A stretch of 64,000 bases of DNA. Source: Bostrychus sinensis (taxonomy: Eukaryota; Chordata; Actinopteri; Gobiiformes; Eleotridae). This document shows positions 19,268 to 29,820 of the stretch, in pieces (position 1 is the stretch's first letter; each line of letters begins with the position of its first letter). Under the pieces are notes generated by a model that had not been told where the DNA came from, did not search any database, and saw only the letters and a list, made by a program, of their open reading frames with translations. Both the position numbers and the translations under genes were made by a program. The stretch lies in contig CM036245.1 in assembly GCA_020698575.1 (NCBI GenBank), positions 10,445,479 through 10,509,478 on the forward strand, read 5' to 3'.

Positions 19268-21288
19268 AGTGCATTCCTCCTGGACTTTCTTGTAAGATGT
19301 TAGGTAAAATATTTTAAACATAGCACAAATAGCTGTCTCTGTGGCAGACACTGACATCATGAGTGTATGGTATTATTTCATTCAAGAGACACCGCATTAG
19401 GAATGTGCTGAGTTTAAAGGCTGACAATACGTGCTATAAATGACCTTCTTTACAAAACTTATGCACAGAAAATGTTAAAAGCTTTACTATAAAAGAGTCA
19501 TTAACAAGTCAAATATTAAAATGCCTGTAAAAATTCAGCCTCACATTTTCTGCAACCTCTTCACTTAATATTTTGTGGCATGGTAACTTTAAAATAATGT
19601 TATAGTCAAGGTTAAAAAGTGCAGTTTAACTTTTTTTTTTCTGAATAATTAACAAGAAAATTATGCATCGTTTTTTCTTGTTTCTTCGCTGTTTGGATTA
19701 CTTCTTTCTCTTCAAAGCTCTCCCATTTCTGAGTAAAGCAGCTGGTTGACTCCTGTGTGACCTCTTGCCTGTCGTGACTCTTTTCTCCTCGCATCAGTAC
19801 AAAGGTTTCTCTTTTCCACTCTGCCATGACAAATATATTGGAAATAAATCTATTGTTGGCTTGCTGTTATGGCCAACCATGAACTGAGACTTCAGAGACA
19901 CAGTGTTGTGTCTGCCTGTCTATAAAATAAAAAAAAAAATATATATATATAAGATACAAATATAACATAAACCCCTGTTACATTTACTTAAATTACTATA
20001 TATTTTCTGTTCAAGATAAACAAAAAAAACAAAAAAAAAAAAAAAAAAAAAACAATATAAGGAAGAAAAACAACACATCAGAGAAGTTGGAACGGAAAAA
20101 AAAAAAAAAAAAGTCTTAGGGCCAGACTGTGAGTGCAGATTGAAAAATAGTGTTTGCTGTTTGCTGTTGTGTGTGATATAGGAAGAGAAAGTGCATGAGT
20201 AATTGCTGCCGCAAATATGATATGTAAATGAGAATTTTGTGTGAGCACAAGACGCAGCAATAAAGGAAGCAGAGTTGCTCTGGCAGCTCCGACTGCATCT
20301 TTCCTACAGAGATGCAACAAAAAAGTCAACATGAGAGTCCAGCCTCATATCAGCACTACGGAAACATAACAGGAAAGGCTGAAGTTCAGGGGAGTGCAAG
20401 AGAACCAAGGAAAGTGTTGCAGGTCTCTTTGTTTCCTCCACCTTCAAGTCAACACCTTAATGTTGTATTTTTGTAGATGTGCCCTGTTAAAGCATTATAA
20501 CTTATTTTCAACGTCCCATTTGTGCACTAAAAGCTGCACTCTTTCCTCCGCAAAACTTTTGCACCTGCTCCTCCAGCGTGTTAAATTTACATGGACTTTT
20601 TAGCTCCTGTACTCATAATAAATCAAACCGCAACCGCAAAGCAACTTCATTTGCATTTTCCATGCCTTGAATTTTGTGCGTTCTGGAGAGAACGCTTTGT
20701 TTTATATATTCTTTGAAGTCACAGGAAGCAAAATCTGCGCTGCGTTCATTCTGCTCCTGTGAGAGACGCAAACGTCAGCAGCTGCCTGGGTTTGCTCCAC
20801 TTTTAGCATTTTAGCAATTTTCTAACTTTTTCAGTTAGCGTGCAGCAAACCTTTGATAAATCTGTCCCTTAGACATTACTGTCGTTCAGATATACAACAA
20901 GTGTACACAGAACAAAATTTTGTTGCATTAGGTCAACATGTTACTAAAATACACAGCAACAAATACTTAAGAGAGTAGTGAGTGCAAGTGTGTATAGTAC
21001 ATATATTATAGTATATACTGCATGCTTAAAAAGAACTGATCAAAAGAACAAAAGCCCATAGCCTGCAGGAGTGCAAGAGTATTAATACATTTCTATTCAA
21101 TATTTTCTGTTCAAAATAAACTAAAATAAAAATTAATAAAAAATATAAGTTAGAAAAACAAGACAAAAAATAAGTCATAATAAAACAAATAAAATAATTT
21201 GAATCTAAAAATATGTAACAAAAAATAATGTTCAATTAATATTGAGCTTGTCTTTCAGAAGTTTTAGCATGAAAAGATTAAAAATATT
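19268..21288. other. AT-rich region with poly-A tracts
   Basis: Contains poly-A at about 20031-20052 and 20096-20112, an (AT)n run near 19940-19950, and an ATTTGCAT octamer (POU-type) near 20650. Several short ORFs show no domain. No gene or named element is supported. Confidence 0.4.
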
Positions 21289-21497
21289 GCCTCAAACAGC
21301 TTAACAGCAATATACATGAACAGTAAATAGGCATATACAGTCCCAGGACATCCCCTGTCCTTGGAGCCTCCTTCTTGGTAAAGAAAAACTCAAAGAAACC
21401 CAGCTGTGCATGGGAAAACGAGAAACTTCAGGGAGAACCACATGAAGGAGGGATTCACTTCCAGGATGTTAGCAGTTCTCTCAGTTGCCCCTTATGG
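21289..21497 (-). mobile_element. L2-type LINE 3' tail
   Basis: On the minus strand it reads as an L2-like 3' UTR: CCCATGCACAGCTGGGTTTC, GAGTTTTTCTTTACCAAGAA, GGACAGGGGATGTCCTGGGA, then GTTAAGCTGTTTGAGGC. It is nearly identical to 33858-34063 in reverse orientation but lacks that copy's last about 30 bp. Short ORFs through it match between the two copies only because the DNA does. Confidence 0.7.
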
Positions 21498-22010
21498 CAG
21501 TGGTTCTCAACCTTTTTGGTCTTGTGTACCCCCAGGACCTCCTTTAGTCCTGGTTTGGACCTGGCTTAGTCCTGGTTTAGACATGGTTTAAAACACCTGG
21601 TTTAGGCCTGATTTGTTCCTGGTTTAGTCCTGGTTTTAGACCTGGTTTAGTCCTGGTTTAGTAGTTCTTTAGTCTTGCATTCCTTTGGTGTAATCCTGGG
21701 TTAGTTCTGGTTTTGTCCTGATTTGGACCCAGCTTAGTCCTCTTTTAGTCCTGATTTAGACCTTGTTTAGCCTGGGTTTAGACCTGGTTTGTTCCTAGTT
21801 TTGTCCAGGCTGGTTTAGTTCTGGTTTTAGACCTGGTTTAGTCCTGGTTTAGTCGTTCTTTAGTGTTGCATTCCCTTGGTTTAGTTTAATTTTAGTCTTT
21901 CAGAGTCAAATATATAAATGTACTACAAATGATCATGTAACTGCAAGTACCCCCTACAAAGTGCTTGCGTACCCCTGGGGGTCCCCGTACACCTGATTGG
22001 GAAACACCTC
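21498..22010 (+). mobile_element. Second hAT-like type with minisatellite array 7
   Basis: Left end CAGTGGTTCTCAACCTTTTT, followed by GTACCCCCAGGACC; right part GCGTACCCCTGGGGGTCCCC and a decayed end near 22005. These subterminal sequences differ from those of arrays 1, 3 and 12, so this is a different hAT-like element. The array (21540-21889) uses the same 11-bp unit. Confidence 0.65.
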
Positions 22011-22721
22011 ATTAGAGCACTAACATGTGATTTTACTAATGTTATATCTGAGAAAAAAATAGATTAAATGGGTAAGGTTAAAAAAAGTTGCATACTCTCT
22101 CCTTATCATATTCACTATCATCTTAAAATCCAAGTTTCTTTTTCCCAGTACAGTATGTATTCATGTTTTATGCATTGGCTCGCGCATCTCCTCCAGCTTC
22201 TGTAACCAATTTAGTAACAAATGCAAACCAGTCATATCCCAACACTAGTTTGAACATTACAAACTGCCATTTTGTTGTAGGCAACGCAAAAGCATCGCAG
22301 CGGGACTCACTAATGCTCTGTTAGTTAGCTCCTGCTGTGGGTTTGGGGAGAACTCATTTGTGTTCTGGTAAATGTGGAAGGCGGGACTTCTGTTTGGCGA
22401 GTAGTTCAAAGAGAGCCGCACATGCAAACCTAGGAATAATTAGAAAACAACATCTATTCAAATGAGCAAAATTTTAATTTATGTTTCACAAGCTGGCTGT
22501 ATTCATCTGTCACAGAAAGCCCTCAGGTAATAAAAGATAACAAAAGAGTGTGCTGTGATATTTCTCACGCTACATGCAAACAACAGACTCTTATCTTTTT
22601 TTTTTTTTCATACAGGCTTACAGTGCTGTTCAGTTCAGCGTAGTTTGGAAACATTGGTCTAATTTCCATTGTGGTTTCTGTGCCTCCTCCAAGCACCTGA
22701 CAAATTGTTATGTGGTATTGT
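22011..22721. other. AT-rich, no feature
   Basis: No repeat or gene recognised. Some ORFs across it have no recognisable content. Confidence 0.35.
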
Positions 22722-22990
22722 GGCAGTGGCTCAGCAGGTAGAGCAGGTCGCTCACAAACTGCAAGGTTCCCAGCTTTGCGCACTGCCGTTGGATCCTTGG
22801 GCAACACGGCACAGTGGCATACTGGTTAGCACTCCTGCCTCACAGCAAGAATGTCCTGGGTTTGATTCCTGAACTGTGTAGGGCCGTTCTGTGCCTTGGA
22901 AGGTTTCCTCATGGGTGCTCTGGTTTCCTCTAAACCTGTACAATAAGTCTCTAAAGGGGCCAGGACTCATCAATGGGACATTCATGGTTA
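22722..22990 (+). repeat. Two adjacent tRNA-headed SINE-like units
   Basis: The first head, GTGGCTCAGCAGGTAGAGCA, is tRNA-like. The second begins GGCACAGTGGCATACTGGTT (A-box-like) and has CTGGGTTTGATTCCTGAAC (B-box-like), followed by the fish SINE words GTTTCCTC and GGTGCTCTGGTTTCCTC. Neither folds into an intact tRNA by eye, so these are SINEs, not tRNA genes. Confidence 0.6.
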
Positions 22991-23029
22991 AATAAAGATA
23001 CTTCACCAAACTTGCCTCCAGTGTTGTAT

Positions 23030-23170
23030 GAATGAGTTAGTGTGATTGTGTGTTTGGTGGAAGTCTGAGGTAGCCAGACAAACTCCTGCTTTCAAAAAGA
23101 AAGTAGGTTCTCCTGGCTACGTCTCAGAATTGCAACCACATCTCTGCCAGTCTGGCCCAGGGCAGCTATG
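23030..23170 (+). repeat. Family E fragment
   Basis: GTGATTGTGTGTTTGGTGGA, 'TAGCCAGACAAACTCCTGCTT' type inner repeat and CTGGCCCAGGGCAGCTATGG are shared with 36880-37150 and other family E pieces. 23171-23374 has nothing notable. Confidence 0.45.
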
Positions 23171-23374
23171 GCCCACCACCTCCAGTGTGTGACAGGGGAG
23201 AAAATGACAGATTAAGAGATTAATGCAAAGTGTTTTGAGTGTCTAGGAAAAAGCTCTGTAATTTCAATGCATTATAATTATTATGCGCAGGAACAAAAAA
23301 ACATTGCTGTGTAGTGCTTCTGAAGTATGTGTGAACTGCTGCAATAAACACAAGGACCCAGGACAACAAATGCA

Positions 23375-23862
23375 TTAAGGGGCCCTATTATACAAAATCA
23401 ACTTCTCTGAGTTTTCTACCATGTTTTAATGTTCCTGCATCAAAAACATACCTGGAGTTGTGTTTTTGTTTCATTCACATATGTTTAAGTTATCCTCTAT
23501 TTATTTACGCCCCTCCCCACTGACCACGCCTCTCTCCCCTTATGGCCCAGTCCTGTTCAGCTCAAACATCCCCCACAGCAACCAAACAAACCCACCACAG
23601 ACTGCAGTGTTGCAGCAGCACATGTTGTGAGGAGCTGAAGGGGGCGTGACAGCAGCTGGGCCGCGGGGAGGGAGGGCTCTTAAAGGGACAGAGACCTAAT
23701 CTGAGCGTTTCTCACAGAGTCAAATGATGGGTTTCCTCAAATAGGTTTTTTCAATAATTATTGCATTTTCTGACCAACAAAACGTAGGATGCTGATCTAG
23801 AGGTGTCCTAAATTAATTTAAAAGACACACACACGCAAAAAGCATAATGTAGGCTCTTTAAT
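23375..23862 (+). mobile_element. MITE family C, copy 1
   Basis: Starts TTAAGGGGCCCTATTATACA and ends near GTAGGCTCTTTAATTAA. Shares ACCTGGAGTTGTGTTTTTG and TTCTACCATGTT with copies at 32263-32782 (reverse) and 35617-36125. Confidence 0.6.
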
Positions 23863-24665
23863 TAAATCACAAAGTTGCTGGTACAGTTTCATTACAAAGC
23901 ATGCAACATCTGAAATTCTGCTTTTTGGCTTATTACTGTAGCCATGCACTGACTTTTTATCTCAAAAATATAAAACCACTATTTTCAATTTGGTATACTC
24001 TCATTTGACAGTATCAAACATTATTAGAAGACAAACTACAAGACTGATACTTTAAATAGTGGAAGGATAAGCTGTGTTTTTAGCTCTTCAAAGCAGGTCA
24101 GAGGAGTGGCTGGTGTCTGTAAAACGTCCCTAAGGAAATGAAGAAACGTGAGGTGGGACTTCTCTTTGATAGGTGACTGTTAGACAAACATAGCTGCAGT
24201 AAACGGCCTCATAAATCACTGCTGCAGAGAGAAGGTCTGGCAGAGCTGTGTATACAGTGTTGGGCCACAGAGGAACTCACCTGCAGGACAGGGAGATAAT
24301 GATGGGGACAAGTGAGCTGTCAGAGAGAGTGAAGGAATGAGGAAGAACTATATATAACAATATACAGTATATTTTCTTCCATAGAGAAACATCTGTCAAC
24401 CCATTCAAGAAAACTTTGGCCCGAGTAAACTTAGAGCTGGAGCACTAAGCACGGGGCAGGAGCAGGAAGTGAAGGGAGTGATAAATGAAGTGAGTTACAG
24501 GGCCTTGAGGACGAGAGGACACTTCGGTTCATCTCACACACAAGTCTCTGTCAGCTCCGCGGCCCTGAGACCAGCCCGCACCCCGCGCTTTGATCCAGCG
24601 CACACCTCAAAAATCACTGATGACACAGACAGGCGCGGCCCATAACGACCACGGGATGACCTCTG
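23863..24665. other. Unique-looking DNA
   Basis: Includes a GC-rich part (24555-24640). No coding exon or named repeat can be supported. Confidence 0.35.
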
Positions 24666-24845
24666 TCTAAAATGTTTTTATTTAACCAGGAAAGTCCCCC
24701 AGAGACTAAAAAGCTTGTTTTTAAGGGAGTCCTGGCCTAAATAGAAAGCAACAACAAATACAAAACACAGTTACATAATTACACAGCAAAGACAAGATAA
24801 CAGGAAGCGACAAACACATTATGAAAAACAAACGCTTAAGTTAAT
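24666..24845. repeat. Interspersed repeat, family unknown
   Basis: TTTTTATTTAACCAGGAAAG, GTCCCCCAGAGACTAAAAAG and 'GGGAGTCCTGGCC' form a word order I recall as a common fish dispersed repeat. I cannot name the family. Confidence 0.35.
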
Positions 24846-25029
24846 TTCCAGTCTTTTTGCGACATATTTTACCGAGTTCAGTCTGGGCAAATGCAACCGA
24901 AAACAACAAATGATCTTGTGAACAAACCTCAGCAGAAAGAGGCACTGCATACAAAAAACAGATTTTCCCACAATATTCTAATTTACTGAGGTGCGCCTAA
25001 ACATTGTGCTACATGTTTTTACTCCTTAT

Positions 25030-25190
25030 ATGTCAATCATTCAGGCATATCATTATGACCACCTGCCTAATATGCAGCTCAATCTGTGATGCACTGTGTA
25101 TTCTGACTGCTTTCTCGCAGAACCAGCAAGCTGCAGCTCGTCTGTTGGGTCGGAGCACACAGACCTTTAGCCTTCGCACCTTTAGCACCT
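25030..25190 (-). mobile_element. Tc1/mariner remnant
   Basis: CAGGCATATCATTATGACCA marks the terminus. AGCTCAATCTGTGATGCACTG and CTGCAGCTCGTCTGTTGGGT are complements of the transposase-coding part of the same Tc1 family seen at 59.3-59.6 kb. Only a fragment remains. Confidence 0.6.
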
Positions 25191-25332
25191 GTGCTCTGAC
25201 CCAGTCGTCTATGGCTATCACAGTTTGGCCTTGATTCTAGTTGTAATACTGTATATGTTTGCTTTTTGTCTTTTATGTGTTATTTATGTACAGTGAAGCC
25301 CAAAATTATTCATACCCCTGGCAAATTCTGAT

Positions 25333-26074
25333 TTAAAGTTACACTGTGTAACTTTTCTCCTAAATATGTGGGGCATACTGACTTGTTTTTGTGATTTTTT
25401 GAGCGATTATAAGGCCTGAGGTGTGATCTGTTGCTCCGAGCGGGGCTTCTGTACTGAGAAACCGCCCTCGCAACTTGGCCGGGAGCGCTCCGCTGTTGAG
25501 GAAGAGTCACGTGACAGGCAACGACTTGAGGCGCAGTATAACCATGAAGCTACTTTTAGCGTTGTTATTTTCGCCAGTTCGTCAGGGCTGAAGGACACAA
25601 GAAGATGAATACAATGTCGGACGAGGCAAGAAAAAGAAAATGTGAAAGGGACCGCACCAGATCGCAGACAAGAGTCAACATCGGACAGACTTTTGCTCGC
25701 TGGCGTCAGATGAGAGACAGAGAAGGCTGCAAATCGGATCACGTTTTTGCTTCTTTATTGTTGGGCAGGTAAATTAGCCTCTTTATTTTTTCTTTAGAAC
25801 GTGCTTTTTCATACAGTTATTAGTTGTTTTTACTGCGACCATTGCGCGATATTTGTTGATAAGCTAACGCTAGCGCTAACTCTATAGAAGATCCAGTCCA
25901 AACTTCCAAAGGTAGCAGCAGGTCAACTAAAGTTGAAACAATGATGGAAAAAGACGCACGCTCGCACAGTTTCAGAAGGAGGAGGGGCCCTAGTGTTTAC
26001 GTTTTGCGATGGTGCAGTGGCACCTGTGGCCTCTAGAGGCGCAAGACCGGGAATCTTACACAGTCTAACTTTAA
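25333..26074 (+). mobile_element. MITE family B, copy 2
   Basis: Starts TTAAAGTTACACTGTGTAAC and ends CTAACTTTAA. It matches 9662-10432 in the opposite orientation throughout. In sense order it has a GC-rich promoter-like part with GAGTCACGTGAC (E-box) near 25505, a TATAA-like word near 25539, then the exon-like block and donor. Its insertion into a Tc1 element gives well-defined borders. Confidence 0.8.
25605..25768 (+). CDS. Intact first-exon-like block carried by MITE B
   Basis: ATG at 25605 (second ATG at 25614) opens a frame of about 54 codons ending at a CAG/GTAAAT splice donor (intron from 25769; the next in-frame stop is at 25770-25772). The N-terminus is strongly basic (MSDEARKRKCERDRTRS), followed by a helical-looking part with FARWRQMRDREG and HVFASLLLG. 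I recall similar N-termini in fish multi-copy proteins of unknown function but cannot name one. Upstream GTCACGTGAC could serve as a promoter site. No acceptor exon is visible. It may be the first exon of the autonomous partner or a captured host exon. Confidence 0.4.
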
Positions 26075-26311
26075 TTAATATAATATTAATTATATAAATA
26101 TAAATAAAATGTAAATGTAAATATAAGCTGAGAATTATTTTTTATTTTTATTTTTTTTCCCATAATGATAGCTCTTGTACATTGTCTTATTATCTTTTGG
26201 GAGAAGCCTGTGTCATTTCTGGTCAAAAAAAAAAAAAAAAAAACTTGATGAATGAAAGTAAATTTAAGTCAGAATTTGCCAGGGGTATGAATAATTTCAG
26301 GCTTCACTGTA

Positions 26312-26799
26312 TGTATTTTTGCATTGTAAAGTCACCATAATCAAACTGGTTTCCGGGGAGCAGGTCCACAATTTTTATTTTATTTTCTTTTTTTAATTCA
26401 TTGATAATCATTTATAATCTGTAATTTATTTAGTATATCATTTTTAACATTCATAAATGCTAATGGGAATCCCTACAGCAATAAAGTAAATTTCTGAGCT
26501 AATTAAATGAGCTTCACTTACATTTGGTTTAGGACATTTAAAACTCCTGATGATTTATGACGCACTATAAGACGAGCGGAGGATGCTATAGGGCTCCTTG
26601 AGATTCTTTTCACTCCTGGAGACAAAAAGTTTGTCTGCTGTAAAGAACTTTGGAAAGTGCTACAGAAACAAAGAGTCATATTATCATTATTTTTTGTCAT
26701 ACTCCCACTTCAATCCTCACTCTTGCCCATTTTCCTTGCTTCTAACTCAAATCTGAAGACAAAATATTCACTTGCTGCCTGATATATCGCAAAATTTCA
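26312..26799. other. AT-rich, no feature
   Basis: T-tracts near 26375-26395; no gene or named repeat. Confidence 0.35.
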
Positions 26800-27330
26800 C
26801 CTCTTAATCTTGTAAAGGTGTTGCTGAGGCAGGAGGCACGGTGTTGACTCATGGATTTTGCCTCTGACGATCGCACAATGCCTCGGTGTGTATACGCGGG
26901 CACCTCCACTCAGCTGATGCTCCACATCAAACGGCAGACAGGTAATGCGCACGCCAAAACCACTAAAAAGGCGCCAGGAGAAAGCTTCGGAGGTAAACAG
27001 CGCATTGGCTTTGATGTTGTTTGATGTCTGATGCATATTGGGGCCATTCTCTTTATTAGGCGGGCGAGAGCCGGAGCCGGAGATGAAGAGATGCGCGACA
27101 TGAAAGCGTCATTAGAGGGCCGTGGATTTAACCTCTCACAAAAGGCACATCCGCAAACAAAAATCAATGGCGGGCAGATGCGAATGCCACACACAATCAT
27201 GTCGGGTATGAAAAGATGCATCCTCTGCCTCTGTGAGTCAACTCCAGCTCCGCGTCGGGCCCCGCACAAAAGAGGCATCACAGACACAAGGAGCCCATTC
27301 TCTTTTCAAAGCATCGTACAGCATAATGAC
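26800..27330. promoter_or_regulatory. Candidate conserved non-coding block, CpG-bearing
   Basis: Non-repetitive DNA with words such as GATGTCTGATGCATATTGGGG, CATTAGAGGGCCGTGG (split here), AAAATCAATGGCGGG and CGCACGCCAAAACCACT (RUNX-type core). Open frames occur on both strands but show no domain and no matching codon pattern. It could be an enhancer or, less likely, an exon. Confidence 0.3.
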
Positions 27331-27434
27331 ACTTGTTCACCTTTTCCTCTGAAGCCGGAGGTGTTTTTCTCTGTTCTCTTCTCAACACGGTCCTGCTCCA
27401 TCATTGTTTTTGTCACACTTCTTAAACCATTAAG

Positions 27435-28030
27435 TGTACACACCGATCAGGCATAACATTATGACCACAGGTGAAGTGAAAAACACAGATTATCTCTTCA
27501 TCATGACACTGTTAGTGGATGGGATATGTTAGGCATAGGGCTGAAACTAACAATTATTTTGATAATCGATGAGTCTGTCAATTATTGTTTACAATCAATT
27601 ATCCGGATAGATAGCAGTGTGTGTGGTTAAAGGGGTTAAAAATTTAAGGTGTTATATAGTTCCCATTAAAAATTGTGGAAATTCTACCAAAAATCACTTT
27701 ATTTTTTCAAAATTTGAACCAAACAAAGCTACAACAGTGTCACTGGAGGAAGTTTGGATAGGGCAAACACACACAAAGATATTTTTAATCAAAAACACAA
27801 AATGCACATTGTTTTTAACAGTTTTTGTTGCTTTATTGTTCTGTCTTGGTAATAAACCCTCCTCTCTCAGCACATGGCATGTTTCAGAGTCTGTGAATAC
27901 CCCAGTTAATGTTTAAATGATTAGTTGACAAATATTTCATTAATCGATTAATCTGCTTAGTTGTGGCAGTCCTATAAGGCAGCAAGTGATTTTTTTGTCC
28001 TCAAAGGTGTTGTGTTGTAAATTCTCGATG
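27435..28030 (+). mobile_element. Tc1/mariner 5' remnant with hAT insertion
   Basis: Starts with ACACCGATCAGGCATAACAT and runs on as known for this family to GGGATATGTTAGGCA (27535). It resumes at TAAGGCAGCAAGTGAT (27975) and TTTGTCCTCAAAGG, so the Tc1 sequence is interrupted exactly by the hAT-like element at 27536-27974. Confidence 0.7.
27536..27974 (+). mobile_element. hAT-like element ('GGGCTGAAACTAACAATTATT' type)
   Basis: Begins TAGGGCTGAAACTAACAATT and ends TTAGTTGTGGCAGTCCTA. Flanks TTAGGCA and TAAGGCA form a 7-bp direct repeat with one mismatch, and joining them restores Tc1 sequence. No transposase frame of significant length. Confidence 0.7.
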
Positions 28031-28196
28031 TTAATGTTGGTTTGCAGAGCTTGACACATCCTTTTTTTCTCCCTGGTCACCGTGGCTAGTCAAAAGTTAC
28101 TAGCCAGTTAGTGTTTTTACTAGCCACAGTATAATTAATTAGAGTTTTTGTGTATATTATATCTTGTGTATGTATTTTTTTGTGTATATTTCATAG

Positions 28197-28476
28197 CATT
28201 CCCAAAGTCAAGAGTGTCGCGGCCCCGTTATTTCCGAAAATCTATTGCACACCCCTTGCAATAAAATGTCACTTTCTTCAGAAGACTATTGTATTTTTTT
28301 CCTCCATAGATTTTTATAAAAATGTTTAAAATAGTATTTTTAAACAAATATTTAACTGTACTTCATGTCAAACTCAATTTATTTTTATGTACTTAAAATA
28401 GACAACCTCTGGGGGCCCCCTTGCAGTACCATTGCGGCCGCCCTGTGGGGCCCGGACCCCACTTTGGGAACCACTG
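28197..28476 (-). mobile_element. hAT family H, copy 2
   Basis: Reverse copy of 17381-17676: right end ACTTTGGGAACCACTG, left end CATTCCCAAAGTCAAGAG. Flanks TTTCATAG and TTTTATAG are an 8-bp repeat with one mismatch. Shares GTACTTAAAATAGACAACCT with the others. Confidence 0.75.
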
Positions 28477-28683
28477 TTTTATAGTATACAATAAGCTTTA
28501 AGAAATGTAAACTTTGGTTTTATGCACAGACAGATATTTATACAATATCAAAAACAGATTTTCCTATTGACAGAATGTTATTTTTTAACACAATTCTTTA
28601 CATTCTTAATCAGGTTGAATTAACATATAATAATTGTTGTACACTCGAGCAGAGCCACATAAATTCAGGCCTAACTTCTAAAG

Positions 28684-29124
28684 TTAAAGCAGTAACTCTG
28701 ATCATTTCTTCGCTGTTTTGCCTTATTTTCTTCTATAGAGCTCCCCCTACAGTTCAGAGTAAAGCACTGTCGTAAACACTCACAGGTTCAGTTGACTCCT
28801 ATTGTGATCCTTCGCTTGGCTTTACTTTTGTTTTCCCCTCCTCGTTTCTGTACAAAGTTTTTTCTGCCTTCTGACAGCTCTGCCACGACAAAAATCAAGA
28901 AATAAAGCCATCGCTAGCTTGTTGTTTAACCACAATGTGCCGCTTTTTCACGAGATTCAAAACTTCCCTGACTCCGGGTTGACGGCGCTCACTGTTGCAA
29001 GTGTCACTTTCACCCCAGAGACAGCAGGGGGAGATGAAGGGCGCTTCATTTAACCTTCAACAACTCATTTAACCATCACACGGACTCTGTAACTGTTTAA
29101 GGTAAAAAAAAAGTTCTGCTTTAA
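28684..29124 (-). mobile_element. MITE family A, copy 3
   Basis: Reverse copy of 3912-4307, with ends TTAAAGCAGTAACTCTGATC (short deletion in the terminus) and AAAGTTCTGCTTTAA. On the minus strand it carries the exon-like block 28886-28784, from GTG to a GTGAGT donor, with an in-frame stop near its end, so it is broken. Confidence 0.75.
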
Positions 29125-29165
29125 GATATAGGCTTAAGTATGAATAAAATTCAACTGGCCAAAGT

Positions 29166-29820
29166 AACGTATTTTTCGCACTATAAGGCGCATCGGATTA
29201 TAAGGCGCACCTTCAATTAATGGCCTATTTTAAAACTGTTTTCATATATAGGGCGCACCGCATTATAAGGCGCATCCACTAGATGGCATTGCGCTAAAGG
29301 GAATGTCAATAAAACATTCAGATAAGTCAGTCAGTCAAACTTTATTAATAGAATACAAACCAGCGTTCTTACAACTCCGTTCACTCCCAAAACAAGTTAT
29401 TGCATTCACAATACGGTACCGTACGTACCGGTAGCTTTTATTTGCGCCGCCCTCGTTGAAAACAATGTATTTCCAACTCCATTTGTCACAGTTCAAAGCT
29501 ACATGAACAGCGTTCGAGCGCTCAGTTTTCTGTCCCCTCAATGTCGCAACTCTTCTACTGAGATGGAGCAAAGGCCGCGCCTCCTTGTTCTTTTGCAGCA
29601 GGATCCATAAACACGCCTATGGCACACATGAACAGCTGGGACTGGAATTCCCCTTTATCGTTTTTACCGCTGTCACTTCGGCGACGCCCCCTGAATATGG
29701 TAGCCATAATTAAACAACATTGATCCATATATAAGGCGCATCGGATTATAAGGCGCACCGTTGGTTTTTGAGAAAATTAAAGGCTTTTAGGTGCGCCTTA
29801 TAGTGCGGAAAATACGGTAT
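29166..29820. mobile_element. DNA transposon with 'TATAAGGCGCA' subterminal repeats
   Basis: Ends ACGTATTTTTCGCACTATAA and CTTATAGTGCGGAAAATACGGT are inverted. The word TATAAGGCGCA or its complement occurs at least six times, clustered near both ends. The interior has short ORFs only. This is a widespread fish family whose superfamily I cannot assign with certainty. Confidence 0.7.

Larger units (their letters stand above)
25291..26309 (+). mobile_element. Second Tc1 family element, split by MITE B
   Basis: Ends CAGTGAAGCCCAAAATTATT and its near-complement ending GGCTTCACTG, flanked by TA on both sides (25289-25290 and 26310-26311), the mariner target duplication. Terminal matching covers about 40 bp with minor changes. 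It contains no transposase. MITE B copy 2 is inserted 42 bp from the left end. Confidence 0.85.

Noticed and set aside
22722..22880. tRNA genes
   Set aside because: A- and B-box-like words are present but arms do not pair and flanks match SINE tails; same for 40540-40625 and 61078-61150.
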